64,000 nucleotides of DNA, taken from positions 1-64,000 of the forward strand of contig JAFGKK010000015.1 of the NCBI GenBank assembly GCA_016928575.1, read 5' to 3'. Each line of letters opens with the position of its first letter. The first letter of the stretch is position 1. The notes under the pieces are model-generated. The model worked only from the letters and a program-made list of their open reading frames with translations. It had not been told where the DNA came from and searched no databases. This DNA comes from Anaerolineales bacterium. Lineage in GTDB: Bacteria > Chloroflexota > Anaerolineae > Anaerolineales > RBG-16-64-43. Both the position numbers and the translations under genes were made by a program. Shown one piece after another: positions 10,973 through 18,992 of the stretch.

Positions 10973-11717
10973 GATCCGTCCGCCCGACCGGTCTGACGCC
11001 TTGGCTCCTTTCGCCGCTTGCGCGAAATCCCTGACGGGCCTCTCCCTTACCGAGACCCAAATCCTCCATTTCCAGCGGTATGAAAACATCCTTTTGGACG
11101 GCAACCGGCAATTCAACCTGACCGCAATCACGGGACGGGATGAGATCCGCCTGAAACACTTCCTGGATTCCCTTTCCTGCCTCAAGGCGATGGATCTGCG
11201 GCCGGGCATGCGCGTCATCGACATCGGGACCGGGGCGGGATTTCCGGGATTGCCGTTGAAAATCGGAGCGCCCGGCATCCAGCTCACCCTGGTGGAATCC
11301 ACCGGCAAGAAGGCCGATTTCTGCCGGCGCCTTGCGGCGCAACTGGAGCTGCGCGATGTGACGGTTCTGCACGCGCGTGCGGAGGAAGTGGGACAGGATC
11401 CCGTTCATCGCGAAAAATACCATTGGGCGGTAGCCCGGGCCGTGGCGGATTTGTCGGTTCTGGCCGAGTACCTGCTGCCGATGGCGTGCATCCACGGATA
11501 CGTCCTGGCGCAAAAAGGGGAAAGCGGCCCGACCGAGGCTCAGGCGGCAGCCGGCGCACTGCGGCTTTTGGGGGGATCGGTGGAAAAGATCATGCCGGTC
11601 GAATTGCCGGGGATCGCCGAGGTGCGCTATTTGATCGTCATCCGCAAATCCGCCGCCACGCCTCCGCAATACCCCCGGCGGGTAGGGATCCCGTCGAAAA
11701 GACCGCTGGGGCGCTGA
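10965..11717 (+). CDS. rsmG: 16S rRNA (guanine-527-N7) methyltransferase RsmG
   Basis: 250 residues. The SAM-binding motif 'VIDIGTGAGFPGLPLKI' and the upstream 'NLTAIT...I..KHFLDSL' are diagnostic of RsmG (GidB), which methylates G527 in the 530 loop of 16S rRNA. The C-terminal 'AVARAVADLSVLAEYLLP' is also typical. Start 10965 overlaps the peptidase stop in ATGAATGA; a start at 10938 would give a nine-residue longer protein. In many genomes rsmG sits with gidA/parAB; here it is coupled to a peptidase gene instead. Confidence 0.92.
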   Translation: MNEIRPPDRSDALAPFAACAKSLTGLSLTETQILHFQRYENILLDGNRQFNLTAITGRDEIRLKHFLDSLSCLKAMDLRPGMRVIDIGTGAGFPGLPLKIGAPGIQLTLVESTGKKADFCRRLAAQLELRDVTVLHARAEEVGQDPVHREKYHWAVARAVADLSVLAEYLLPMACIHGYVLAQKGESGPTEAQAAAGALRLLGGSVEKIMPVELPGIAEVRYLIVIRKSAATPPQYPRRVGIPSKRPLGR

Positions 11718-12427
11718 AAATCGGGTTCGATTTCGTATTCTTGAAAACGAAAGCCGGAAACAGAAAGGCGATACGGTTCCTCCCGCCATGCCATTCCGGC
11801 GGTATCCGGCTGTGGCGAAAACCTCAACCGGAGACTTCCCAGGTATTTTTTGGTTTGCCGGCCGGGCGTCGGGAGTGAAGCGTGGCCGCGGATTTTATTT
11901 CGGGAAGTCATCATCGCTGGAGAGTGGAAAGTAGAGGATGCCGCTTCGGCGTGGCGGGGACCGCCGCGACTCGATCGCGCCTTTGCCACAATCGGTGAAG
12001 AAGAGGCGCTCTTCACGGCATGATCCGTCCTTTTCTCGTCACGCACGCCGGCGGGAAACACCACTCTCTTTCAACGCCCCCGGAGGTAGGCCCGGTTTTT
12101 TCCCGAACGCAGGCGTTCACATGCCGTCGCGCCTTTGTCATTAATGGATTTGCCGCCATCCCTCCCCTCACCGCTTTTTCACGCCCAATAAAATATCATG
12201 GCTGCCGCGGGATTGGAGAACCCGCAACGCTGCTGGACGTCCGCGTCCGTTTTTCCGGAAAGCCCCGATCGTTTCGATCGGATTGCACGGGCTGTTTCCT
12301 TTTCTTTGCAAATTCCTGATCGGGCGCATCGCCGCCTTCTCCCGCGCATCGGGATAGCGGAAAGTACCGTAGGAGAAGCGTACCCTATCCGGAGGCCGGC
12401 ATTCGGGCTATCCTTCGAAAACATCAT
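11718..12427. other. Long gene-free leader region upstream of the polysaccharide cluster
   Basis: About 710 bases with no convincing gene. Near its right end are a perfect hairpin CCGATCG-ttt-CGATCGG (12265-12281) and an imperfect inverted repeat pairing GGATAG/GTAC with GTAC/CTATCC (12352-12390), directly before the GT2 gene. I looked for a c-di-GMP (GEMM) riboswitch because of the downstream synthase but could not fit the consensus. A structured leader or an operator is possible. Confidence 0.4.
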
Positions 12428-13792
12428 ATGGAATCATCCATTATCACCAAACCCAGGCCGGCAGTCCGCCGGGGCGTTTGGAATTGGCGCCCGTACTGGA
12501 ACGGGATCGAAAATCTCCTCTACCGGTCGGTTCTGCTGTTCCTGGCGCTGGTCACGCTCCTGGTCATCCTCTATTTAAAATCCCGCTCCTCGATCGCCCT
12601 GGTCGGCGATCCGTTGCTGTTCGTGTACACGGTCGGGATCACCCTGTTCCAACTCTCCCGGCTGCTGAGCGCAATCCTCTACCGGCGGACCAATCACCAA
12701 TATCTCGCCGTCTCCGATTCCCCCGGTGAAGCAGCCTTCGAGCCGCCGGTGACCTTCGTCATTCCGTGCAAGAACGAAGAAGACGCCATCGCGGGGACGG
12801 TGACGAAATGCTTTGACGCGCATTATCCGAAGGAAAAGTTGGAGGTCATTGTAATCAACGACGGCAGCACGGACCGGACGATCGAGGTCCTTCGCGAGTT
12901 GGAAAAGAAGCAGCCCCGGTTGGCGGTGGTGGATTGGAAGGAGAACCGGGGAAAACGGCACGGCATGGCGGAGGGAATCCGGAGGGCGACCGGCGAGATC
13001 ATCATCCAGCTGGACAGCGACAGCCACATTTCCCCGGAGACATTTCGGAACCTTGTCCGGCCGTTCCGCAATCCGGAGGTGGGAGCCGTGTGCGCGCACG
13101 CCGATCCGGCGAACGCGGAGAAAAACTGGCTTACCCGGATGCAGGCCGCCTATTACTTCGTCTCGTTCCGGATCTTGAAGGCGGCCGAATCCGCCTTCAT
13201 GACCGTGTTCTGCTGCAGCGGATGCTCCTCGGCCTACCGCCGGGAAATCATCCTGCCGATCCTTGATCGCTGGTTGGACGAAAAATTCCTTGGCTTGCCC
13301 GTCACCTGGGGCGAGGACCGCGCGCTGACCAATTGGGTGCTGCGGCTCAACTACCGGACGATCTACTCGGAAGAGGTGCGCGCCCACACGATCTGCCCGG
13401 ACTCCTTCCGGAAATTCCTCAAACAGCAGATCCGCTGGAAGAAGGGGTGGCTGGTGAATTCGATTTTCGCCTCCATGTTCATCGTCCGGCGCGAACCGTT
13501 CGTCGCCTTCACCTACTTCTTCCCGCTGTTGATCATCTCCCTGATCACCCCCTTCATCGCGGTCAAGTCGCTGATTCTCGGGCCGATCCTGCGCGGCGCG
13601 CTCCCCCTCTACTACATCTCCGGAGTTTTCCTGATGTCGTTCGTCATGACCCTGTACTACCGCTGGCTCTCGCGCGAGAATAAATATTGGCCGTTCGTGT
13701 TCGTCTGGTCGGCGATCAACATGGTGTTCCTGTCGTTCGTCCTGTTCTATTCGATCGCGACGATCCAAAACCGAAAGTGGGGCACAAGGTAA
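12428..13792 (+). CDS. Membrane processive glycosyltransferase, GT2 (PgaC/hyaluronan synthase-like)
   Basis: 454 residues. Two N-terminal membrane helices (about 33-52 and 60-82), then a cytosolic GT-A domain. It has 'TFVIPCKNEEDAI', 'VIVINDGSTDRT', the DxD 'QLDSDSH', the catalytic 'WGEDRALT' and the processivity motif QQIRW (QxxRW) followed by KKGW. Several C-terminal helices form the channel. These are the features of synthases that polymerise and export beta-linked polysaccharide (poly-GlcNAc, hyaluronan, cellulose). The next gene, 5 bases downstream, is a polysaccharide deacetylase, which favours an N-acetylhexosamine polymer such as PNAG. The exact sugar is inference. Confidence 0.87.
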   Translation: MESSIITKPRPAVRRGVWNWRPYWNGIENLLYRSVLLFLALVTLLVILYLKSRSSIALVGDPLLFVYTVGITLFQLSRLLSAILYRRTNHQYLAVSDSPGEAAFEPPVTFVIPCKNEEDAIAGTVTKCFDAHYPKEKLEVIVINDGSTDRTIEVLRELEKKQPRLAVVDWKENRGKRHGMAEGIRRATGEIIIQLDSDSHISPETFRNLVRPFRNPEVGAVCAHADPANAEKNWLTRMQAAYYFVSFRILKAAESAFMTVFCCSGCSSAYRREIILPILDRWLDEKFLGLPVTWGEDRALTNWVLRLNYRTIYSEEVRAHTICPDSFRKFLKQQIRWKKGWLVNSIFASMFIVRREPFVAFTYFFPLLIISLITPFIAVKSLILGPILRGALPLYYISGVFLMSFVMTLYYRWLSRENKYWPFVFVWSAINMVFLSFVLFYSIATIQNRKWGTR

Positions 13793-13797
13793 GCGGA

Positions 13798-15348
13798 ATG
13801 CTCAAACACCGCGACCGGACGAAAGCCGTGTTCTTCGTGCTGTTCATCCTCCTGGCGGTCCTGATGTGCGGCGGGAGTCACTTCCTGGGCCAGAAGGTCC
13901 CCTCCACCCGCAAGCTGGAATTCTGGCGGACCGGGATGCCGTCGCAATTCGACTACCTGGCTTCGAAGGAAATCGAAATCGTCGCCGATTTCCCGACCCC
14001 CATGCGCGGATCGGGGGAATCGGCCCAATCGCTGATCGTGCTCCTGTACCACGGGATTCGCGAGGAAGCCGCGGACGGCATCGTCAGCTGGGAAAACTTC
14101 AAAAACCAGATGTTCGCCCTCAAAGCGGCCGGATACCAAACCGTCGGATTGTCCGACCTGGAGGAATTCCTTCTGCGCGGCCGTCTGCTGCCGAAAAAAT
14201 CCTTTCTGCTGACCTTCGACGACGGCCGGAAAGACAGCTACTATCCGGTCGATCCGATCCTCGAGGCGTTGGACTACCGGGCCGTGATCTTCATCATCAC
14301 CTCGATGATCTCGGAAGAAAACGATTTCTACCTGACCGAAAAGGAACTGAAGGAAATGGCCGCATCCGGACGTTGGGAACTGGAATCCCACGGCCACGAC
14401 ATCCATAAATCGGAAGCGGTGAATACCGCCGGGGAGAAGGGGCATTCCCTGAGCAACCGGCTTTTCCGTCCGGAAGAAGGGCGCCCGGAAACCGACACCG
14501 AATACGAACAACGGATCACCCTGGACCTGCTGGAATCCAAACGCCAGTTGGAAGGCCGATTCGGCGTTACGGTCCGGGCGTTCGCCTATCCGTACGGGGA
14601 TTACGGCCAGGGTAGCGTCAACCATGCGGATTCGGCCGTGGCGGCGATCCAAAAGGCGGCGTCCGCCCTGTTTCACATGGCCTTCTACCAATCCTGGGAC
14701 GGAGCTTTGGTCCGCAACTATCCGGGGTTGGATACGTTCATGGTCCGCCGCCTCGAAGTGGAACCGGAATGGGATGCGACCCGGTTGCTCAACAGCGTCC
14801 TGGGCGGCGAAGACAAGCCGGCCGACTTCAGCACGGCGATGCAGAGCGATCCCGGCTGGATTGACGGATGGGGCGATGTCAGCGTCGCTTCCGGCCGGCT
14901 CAACCTCGCGGCGGCCAAAGACACCACCGGCGCTTCCTCCTACCTGGACGGAACCTATCTGTGGACGGATTTCGATCTGACCCTGCGGGCGCGTTTGCTG
15001 CGCGGGGAATCCTTCTCGATCCTGGCGCGGGTGGACCGCCGGAAAAATTTCGTTTTCTGCTCCTTCGGTCAGAACGGGGTCGCATACGGCGAGCAGGTCG
15101 ACGGAAATTTCATCGAGGGGCCGGGATGGTACACCGATTTAAGCCTGCTCCAGGGCTTGGAGATTCAAGCCGGTATCTCCGTTCAGGGCAACACCGTCCG
15201 TTGTCTGCTCAACGGGATCTGGGGTGTGGAAAGTGCTTTCCTCCGGCACAAGGCCGAAAACGGCATGATCGGCGTCAGCGTTTGGGGGCCGGTGCGGGGG
15301 GAAAGCGCGCTGGAAGTGATCTCGCTGGACGCCCGCAAGATCCATTGA
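13798..15348 (+). CDS. NodB-type polysaccharide deacetylase with lectin-like C-terminal domain
   Basis: 516 residues from the ATG at 13798, five bases after the synthase stop. A single N-terminal anchor (about 10-27) leads to a NodB domain (about 75-330). The metal site is visible as 'LTFDDG' (catalytic Asp and metal Asp) and 'ESHGHDIH' (two His), and 'AYPYGDYG' follows. The C-terminal ~165 residues (from 'PADFSTAMQSDPGW') form a beta-rich domain like concanavalin A-type lectins. PgaB/IcaB-type enzymes deacetylate poly-GlcNAc as it leaves the cell. The added lectin-like domain may hold the polymer. A start at 13687 would overlap the synthase and is rejected. Confidence 0.85.
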   Translation: MLKHRDRTKAVFFVLFILLAVLMCGGSHFLGQKVPSTRKLEFWRTGMPSQFDYLASKEIEIVADFPTPMRGSGESAQSLIVLLYHGIREEAADGIVSWENFKNQMFALKAAGYQTVGLSDLEEFLLRGRLLPKKSFLLTFDDGRKDSYYPVDPILEALDYRAVIFIITSMISEENDFYLTEKELKEMAASGRWELESHGHDIHKSEAVNTAGEKGHSLSNRLFRPEEGRPETDTEYEQRITLDLLESKRQLEGRFGVTVRAFAYPYGDYGQGSVNHADSAVAAIQKAASALFHMAFYQSWDGALVRNYPGLDTFMVRRLEVEPEWDATRLLNSVLGGEDKPADFSTAMQSDPGWIDGWGDVSVASGRLNLAAAKDTTGASSYLDGTYLWTDFDLTLRARLLRGESFSILARVDRRKNFVFCSFGQNGVAYGEQVDGNFIEGPGWYTDLSLLQGLEIQAGISVQGNTVRCLLNGIWGVESAFLRHKAENGMIGVSVWGPVRGESALEVISLDARKIH

Positions 15349-15382
15349 CCCGCCGCCGTCGCCTTTTTATACAAACCCATTC

Positions 15383-15444
15383 ACCGCCAAGGCGCAAAGG
15401 GGGCGGAGATAATCGGGTTTGTTTCTCCTTTGCGATTTTGCGAG
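15383..15444. repeat. Dispersed inverted repeat, 'CCGCAAAG-CGCAAAG' family, copy 2
   Basis: Left arm accgccaaggcgcaaagg (15383-15400) and right arm cctttgcgattttgcgag (15427-15444) are imperfect inverted copies, matching the element at 256-318. It lies between the deacetylase and the lectin-like gene, inside what would otherwise be one operon. Confidence 0.65.
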
Positions 15445-15468
15445 CAGGAAGGGTTAATCGTCCGCGGG

Positions 15469-16383
15469 ATGAGAACCTCTCGACGTTTGCTGGCCGCATT
15501 CCTGATCCCAATGCTCTGTTCACCGCTCGGCGAAGCGGTCCTGGCGCCGGCATCTCCCGCCCCCGCGCCAACCCCCTCCGCCACGGCAACCGCGATCCTT
15601 ACCCCAACCCCGACGGCCACCGCGGATCTGACGCCAACCGAACCCCCGCATTTCGCAACCGGCTTCGATCCCGACCGGGTTCTTGAGGAAACGGCCCGCA
15701 TGGAACTGAGCGCCAGCCCGGATTGGTGGGTCAACTCCGGCGCCTGGTTTCTCCAGCGGGACGGAGTGGGGAGCACGTGGACCGGGGAGGCGCCCGCGGA
15801 TTCCCCTTGGCGCTCGGCCTACCGCCGCGCGAACCCCCTGGACACCGACCAGGGCGCGCATCCGCAGAATCTGTTCCGCCTGATCACCCGCAGCGAGTGG
15901 CTCGCGCCCGTCCAACAGGTGTATTTCCGCGTCGCCGCGGATCATTTCAGCGGCAGTCCGAACCGCAACCCATCGAACGGCGTGCTGTTGTTCCTCCGCT
16001 ACAGCGACGGGGATCATTTGTATTACGCGGGGGTGCGCGTCGACGGATTCGCCGTGATCAAGAAGAAATCCGGCGGTATCTACACAACCCTGGCGGAGGC
16101 GCCGCTGTATCCCGGGACGTATCACCGCAACGGCAATCCAAACCTGATCCCCCACGGCGCGTGGATCGGCCTGCGGGCGGTGATGCAAACGGAGGGAGGC
16201 GGAGTGACCATCCTGTTGTACACCGATCCGGATCGGAGCGGCTTCTGGGCGCTTGCGGTCCAAGCCTACGATGCGCCCGGTCCGGAGGACGCCCTCGCGC
16301 ACGCCGGACACGGAGGGATCCGGACGGATTTCATGGATGTGGAGTTTGACGATTACCGGATCGAGGAGAGCAACTGCGAATAA
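15469..16383 (+). CDS. Secreted concanavalin-like (lectin/glucanase fold) protein
   Basis: 304 residues from 15469. The start was chosen so that MRTSRRLLAAFLIPMLCS forms the signal peptide. An Ala/Pro/Thr linker runs to about residue 60. The remaining domain has alternating strand patterns and motifs such as 'GVLLFLRYSDGDHLYYAGVRVDGFAVIKKK' and 'DVEFDDYRIE', typical of jelly-roll domains of the DUF1080/concanavalin kind. I see no catalytic Glu pair with confidence, so binding is as likely as hydrolysis. The location right after the synthase and deacetylase suggests it acts on the same surface polysaccharide. Confidence 0.7.
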   Translation: MRTSRRLLAAFLIPMLCSPLGEAVLAPASPAPAPTPSATATAILTPTPTATADLTPTEPPHFATGFDPDRVLEETARMELSASPDWWVNSGAWFLQRDGVGSTWTGEAPADSPWRSAYRRANPLDTDQGAHPQNLFRLITRSEWLAPVQQVYFRVAADHFSGSPNRNPSNGVLLFLRYSDGDHLYYAGVRVDGFAVIKKKSGGIYTTLAEAPLYPGTYHRNGNPNLIPHGAWIGLRAVMQTEGGGVTILLYTDPDRSGFWALAVQAYDAPGPEDALAHAGHGGIRTDFMDVEFDDYRIEESNCE

Positions 16384-16413
16384 AAACCGACAGCCCTGTC
16401 TGCGGGCTTCCCG

Positions 16414-17634
16414 TTAGAGTGAATGCTCCTGCAAGGTCCCGCCTTCGACCCACCAAGCCCGGGCTTTGCTGCGGTAGGCGGCCGGGAGCATCTGCGGATC
16501 GCTGGCGGTGGTGAACACTTGGTCCGCCCGCTCCAGGTCGCCGAGCAGATCCTCGCGCCGGCGGACATCCAGTTCCGAGAAGACCTCGTCCAACAGCAGC
16601 ACCGGCCACTCGCCGCCGCGCGCCCGCAGCCACTCCACCTCGGCCAGCTTCAACGTCAACAGCGCTGTGCGCGCCTGGCCGCGCGATCCGTAAGAGGTCA
16701 GGTCGATCCCGTTGGCCAGGAAGCGCACATCGTCGCGGTGCGGCCCGGCAAGAGTCAAGCCGCGGCGGATGGAAAGTTCGCGGTTCCGCCGTAAGGCTTC
16801 GAGGAACATCCCCCGCAAGTCCTCCATCTTCCATTTCGTATGATCGACCGCGGCGTCCATCGGGAGTTCGCGCTGCGCGCCGTCGGACTCCCCCGTCGGG
16901 CGCGCCGGATCCCAGGCCGGGCAGTAGCGGATGTGCAGGGCTTCCGCGCCGCGGGTCAGCCGCCGGTGCAACGGAGCCGCCAGGACTTCGATTTCGGCCA
17001 GCGCGCGGGCCCGCCCCAGCAGCAGCGCCGCGCCGGATGCGGCCAGGGGTTCGTCCCACACGTCCAACTGCTCCCGCCGGCCGTCTCCCTCCTGCAGCGC
17101 GCGCAGCAGCGCGTTGCGCTGGGTGAGCGCGTGATGATACTCCCACATCGCGGCGCGGTAGGAGGAATCGGCCTGGGCCGCCGCCTCGTCCAGGTGGCGC
17201 CGCCGGTCGCCGGGCGCGCCGTCGATCACCCGCAGTTCCTGCGGCAGAAAAAGCAGGGCGCGGAACATGCCAGGCAGTTCGGAGGGCTTGCGCCGGACGG
17301 AGTTGACCAGGATATCCTTTCGGAAGCGCCGTTCGCCGGCGGCGGTGCGCTCGAAGAACAGACGCAGTTCAAGGCGCTGGCCGCCGGAGCTGTCCTCCAC
17401 TTCCGCCTCCAGTCGAGCAAAAGGCTGTTCCTCCCGCAAAGCCAGGAAATTAATCAGCTGGCGGTCGTTTTCCGCCAGCGGGGAACGCGCGTGGGTGAAC
17501 AGGTAGACCGCTTCCAGGAGCGAGGTCTTGCCCTGGGCATTCGGACCGGCGAGGAGGATCGGTCCGCGCGGGAAGGCGGTTTCGAGGCGAATGTAGTTGC
17601 GGAAGTTGGCGAGGGAAAGGCGTACGATGCGCAT
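16414..17634 (-). CDS. recF: DNA replication and repair protein RecF
   Basis: 406 residues from the ATG at 17634. Walker A is GPNAQGKT (30-37) near the N-terminus after 'LSLANFRNY', the RecF signature. The C-terminal half has 'LAGPHRDDV', the ABC-like 'GSRGQARTALLTLKLAE' and Walker B 'VLLLDEVFSELD'. RecF is an SMC-like ATPase that loads RecA at gaps with RecO and RecR. A longer frame to 17676 is open, but a TACAAT -10 at 17648-17653 on this strand would be inside it. With 17634 the mRNA leader is only about 7 bases. dnaN and gyrB, frequent neighbours, are not here. Confidence 0.92.
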   Translation of the reverse strand: MRIVRLSLANFRNYIRLETAFPRGPILLAGPNAQGKTSLLEAVYLFTHARSPLAENDRQLINFLALREEQPFARLEAEVEDSSGGQRLELRLFFERTAAGERRFRKDILVNSVRRKPSELPGMFRALLFLPQELRVIDGAPGDRRRHLDEAAAQADSSYRAAMWEYHHALTQRNALLRALQEGDGRREQLDVWDEPLAASGAALLLGRARALAEIEVLAAPLHRRLTRGAEALHIRYCPAWDPARPTGESDGAQRELPMDAAVDHTKWKMEDLRGMFLEALRRNRELSIRRGLTLAGPHRDDVRFLANGIDLTSYGSRGQARTALLTLKLAEVEWLRARGGEWPVLLLDEVFSELDVRRREDLLGDLERADQVFTTASDPQMLPAAYRSKARAWWVEGGTLQEHSL

Positions 17635-17914
17635 GGAAATCGCATCGATTGTAGCACAGCCTCCGCATCCTCCCACGGCCTCTGTGACCGAGAAAAGGGT
17701 TAAGGATAGCGGCCAAAGGGCTTGAAGATAAAAAGAAGCCGCAGAAAAAGCCCGTCATGCAAAGTGAAGCAAAGCCGCCGCCTTCGTTTTTCCATTTCCA
17801 TCGCTTCGCCCCGCCTGAGGCATCGACGGTCCCGATCGGCATGGATCAGCGGTTGTTCCGGGGGACGGTAGCCCACCCGCGGTTTGAAAAAAACAGCCCA
17901 AGCCCATCCGCCGC

Positions 17915-17978
17915 TTGACAACCCGCCGTTCCGCGCCATTATATCGTTATCCGTTATATCATCTATCGGTACACCGAT
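17915..17978 (+). promoter_or_regulatory. PadR gene promoter with operator-like palindrome
   Basis: TTGACA at 17915-17920, an 18-base spacer and TTATAT at about 17939-17944. Downstream is ATCGGT-ac-ACCGAT (17965-17978), with a second TATCGG/CCGATA pairing around it up to 17986. The palindrome sits just after the likely transcription start, where a PadR autorepressor would be expected to bind. Confidence 0.55.
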
Positions 17979-18001
17979 TGCCGATACAAAGGACGGAAAC
18001 C

Positions 18002-18328
18002 ATGCCCAAAGCCGACGATGTCCGAAAATACCTGCCGCTGACGGAATCGATGTTCTACGTCATGCTCTCCCTGCTGGAGCCGCTGCACGGGTACGGGGTG
18101 ATGCAAAAAGCGGAAGCCCTCAGCCGCGGTACGGTGACCGTCGGGCCCGGGACCCTCTACGGCATGCTCACCGGATTCGAAGAAGAAGGATTGATCACGC
18201 TGGTGAAAGAAGAGGAACGCCGCAAAAGCTATCTGCTGTCCGCCAAGGGGAAACGCGTCCTGGCCCGGCAGATCGAACGATTGGAGATCATGAATAAATG
18301 CGCCGGAGAATTCAAGAATCGCTTGTAG
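18002..18328 (+). CDS. PadR-family transcriptional regulator
   Basis: 108 residues. A winged-helix of PadR type: 'FYVMLSLLEPLHGYGVMQKAEALSRG', then 'GTLYGMLTGFEEEGLITLV' and 'RKSYLLSAKGKRVL'. PadR proteins are mostly autorepressors responding to small molecules or envelope stress. The start at 18002 has AAAGGACGG 5' of it; a frame from 17915 would begin inside the promoter and is rejected. In many Firmicutes and Chloroflexota, PadR is followed by a DUF2812 membrane protein, and that is the case here, but the partner is broken. Confidence 0.88.
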   Translation: MPKADDVRKYLPLTESMFYVMLSLLEPLHGYGVMQKAEALSRGTVTVGPGTLYGMLTGFEEEGLITLVKEEERRKSYLLSAKGKRVLARQIERLEIMNKCAGEFKNRL

Positions 18329-18352
18329 TCGGCCGGCGGGGTGAAGACGGCG

Positions 18353-18895
18353 ATGGAAAAGGAAATACGCTGGAAATTCCGTTGGTTCTGGTCCTGGCAG
18401 GACGATCGTTAGGAAGGGTGGCTGGGAGCGATGTCTCGGGAAGGATGGCACCTGGCCGAGTTCGGATTTCCCGGAGGATACGGATTCCGGAAGGGGGAGC
18501 CGAAGCGCTACGCCTACCGGATGGATTTTCAGACATCCGCGATGAAGGACCGGGAGGCTTATCTGCAGTTGTTCCGCGATGCCGGCTGGGAGCACGTGGG
18601 CCACCTTTCGGCCTGGGAGTATTTCCGGAAGGAGTCCCATCCCGGCGAGGAACCGGAAATTTTCACCGATCCGGAATCTAAAATCCAGAAAAATCGACGG
18701 GTGATGCGGTGGCTGCTGTTTTTCTTCCCGATTCTGTTCCTCATCTACGTCACCAGCTGGAGGCATCTGCAGGAAAAGGGGCCCTTCGGATCGGGGTAAA
18801 TCTGCATCACCCTGGGAATTTTATTCCTTTATAGCATCGGCGCGCTGGGAATTTTTCGTCGGATCAGCCAACCGAAGAAAACCGTCCGCAAATAG
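18353..18895 (+). pseudogene. DUF2812 membrane protein gene broken by two in-frame stops
   Basis: Reading one frame from the ATG at 18353 gives MEKEIRWKFRWFWSWQDD, then a TAG at 18410-18412. It continues as 'EGWLGAMSREGWHLAEFG...GYGFRKGEPKRYAYRMDFQ', the body of a DUF2812 domain, and a first membrane helix (VMRWLLFFFPILFLIYV). A TAA at 18797-18799 interrupts before the second helix (about 'CITLGILFLYSIGALGIF') and a basic tail ending at TAG 18893-18895. The frame and the family pattern are kept across both stops, so each is a point change in a recent pseudogene. A restart at ATG 18431 could still make a short product. It is 24 bases after padR, its usual partner. Confidence 0.82.
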
Positions 18896-18992
18896 GCCGC
18901 CGCGCCGATGGACCGGCCGCGGTTCCCGGCCTGATCGTTTGCCGATCCCGCCCCCCATGGAGGCCGTTTGGGACGCACCGCCGAGGGCATCC

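Noticed and set aside
12020-12110. Possible c-di-GMP riboswitch upstream of the polysaccharide synthase
   Set aside because: Some GEMM-like words (cacgcacg, gggaaac) occur, but the required stems and the tetraloop receptor are not found.
18353-18895. Stop-codon recoding (UAG read as an amino acid) in the DUF2812 gene
   Set aside because: The second interruption is TAA, and TAG or TAA end several genes here normally, so a pseudogene is simpler.
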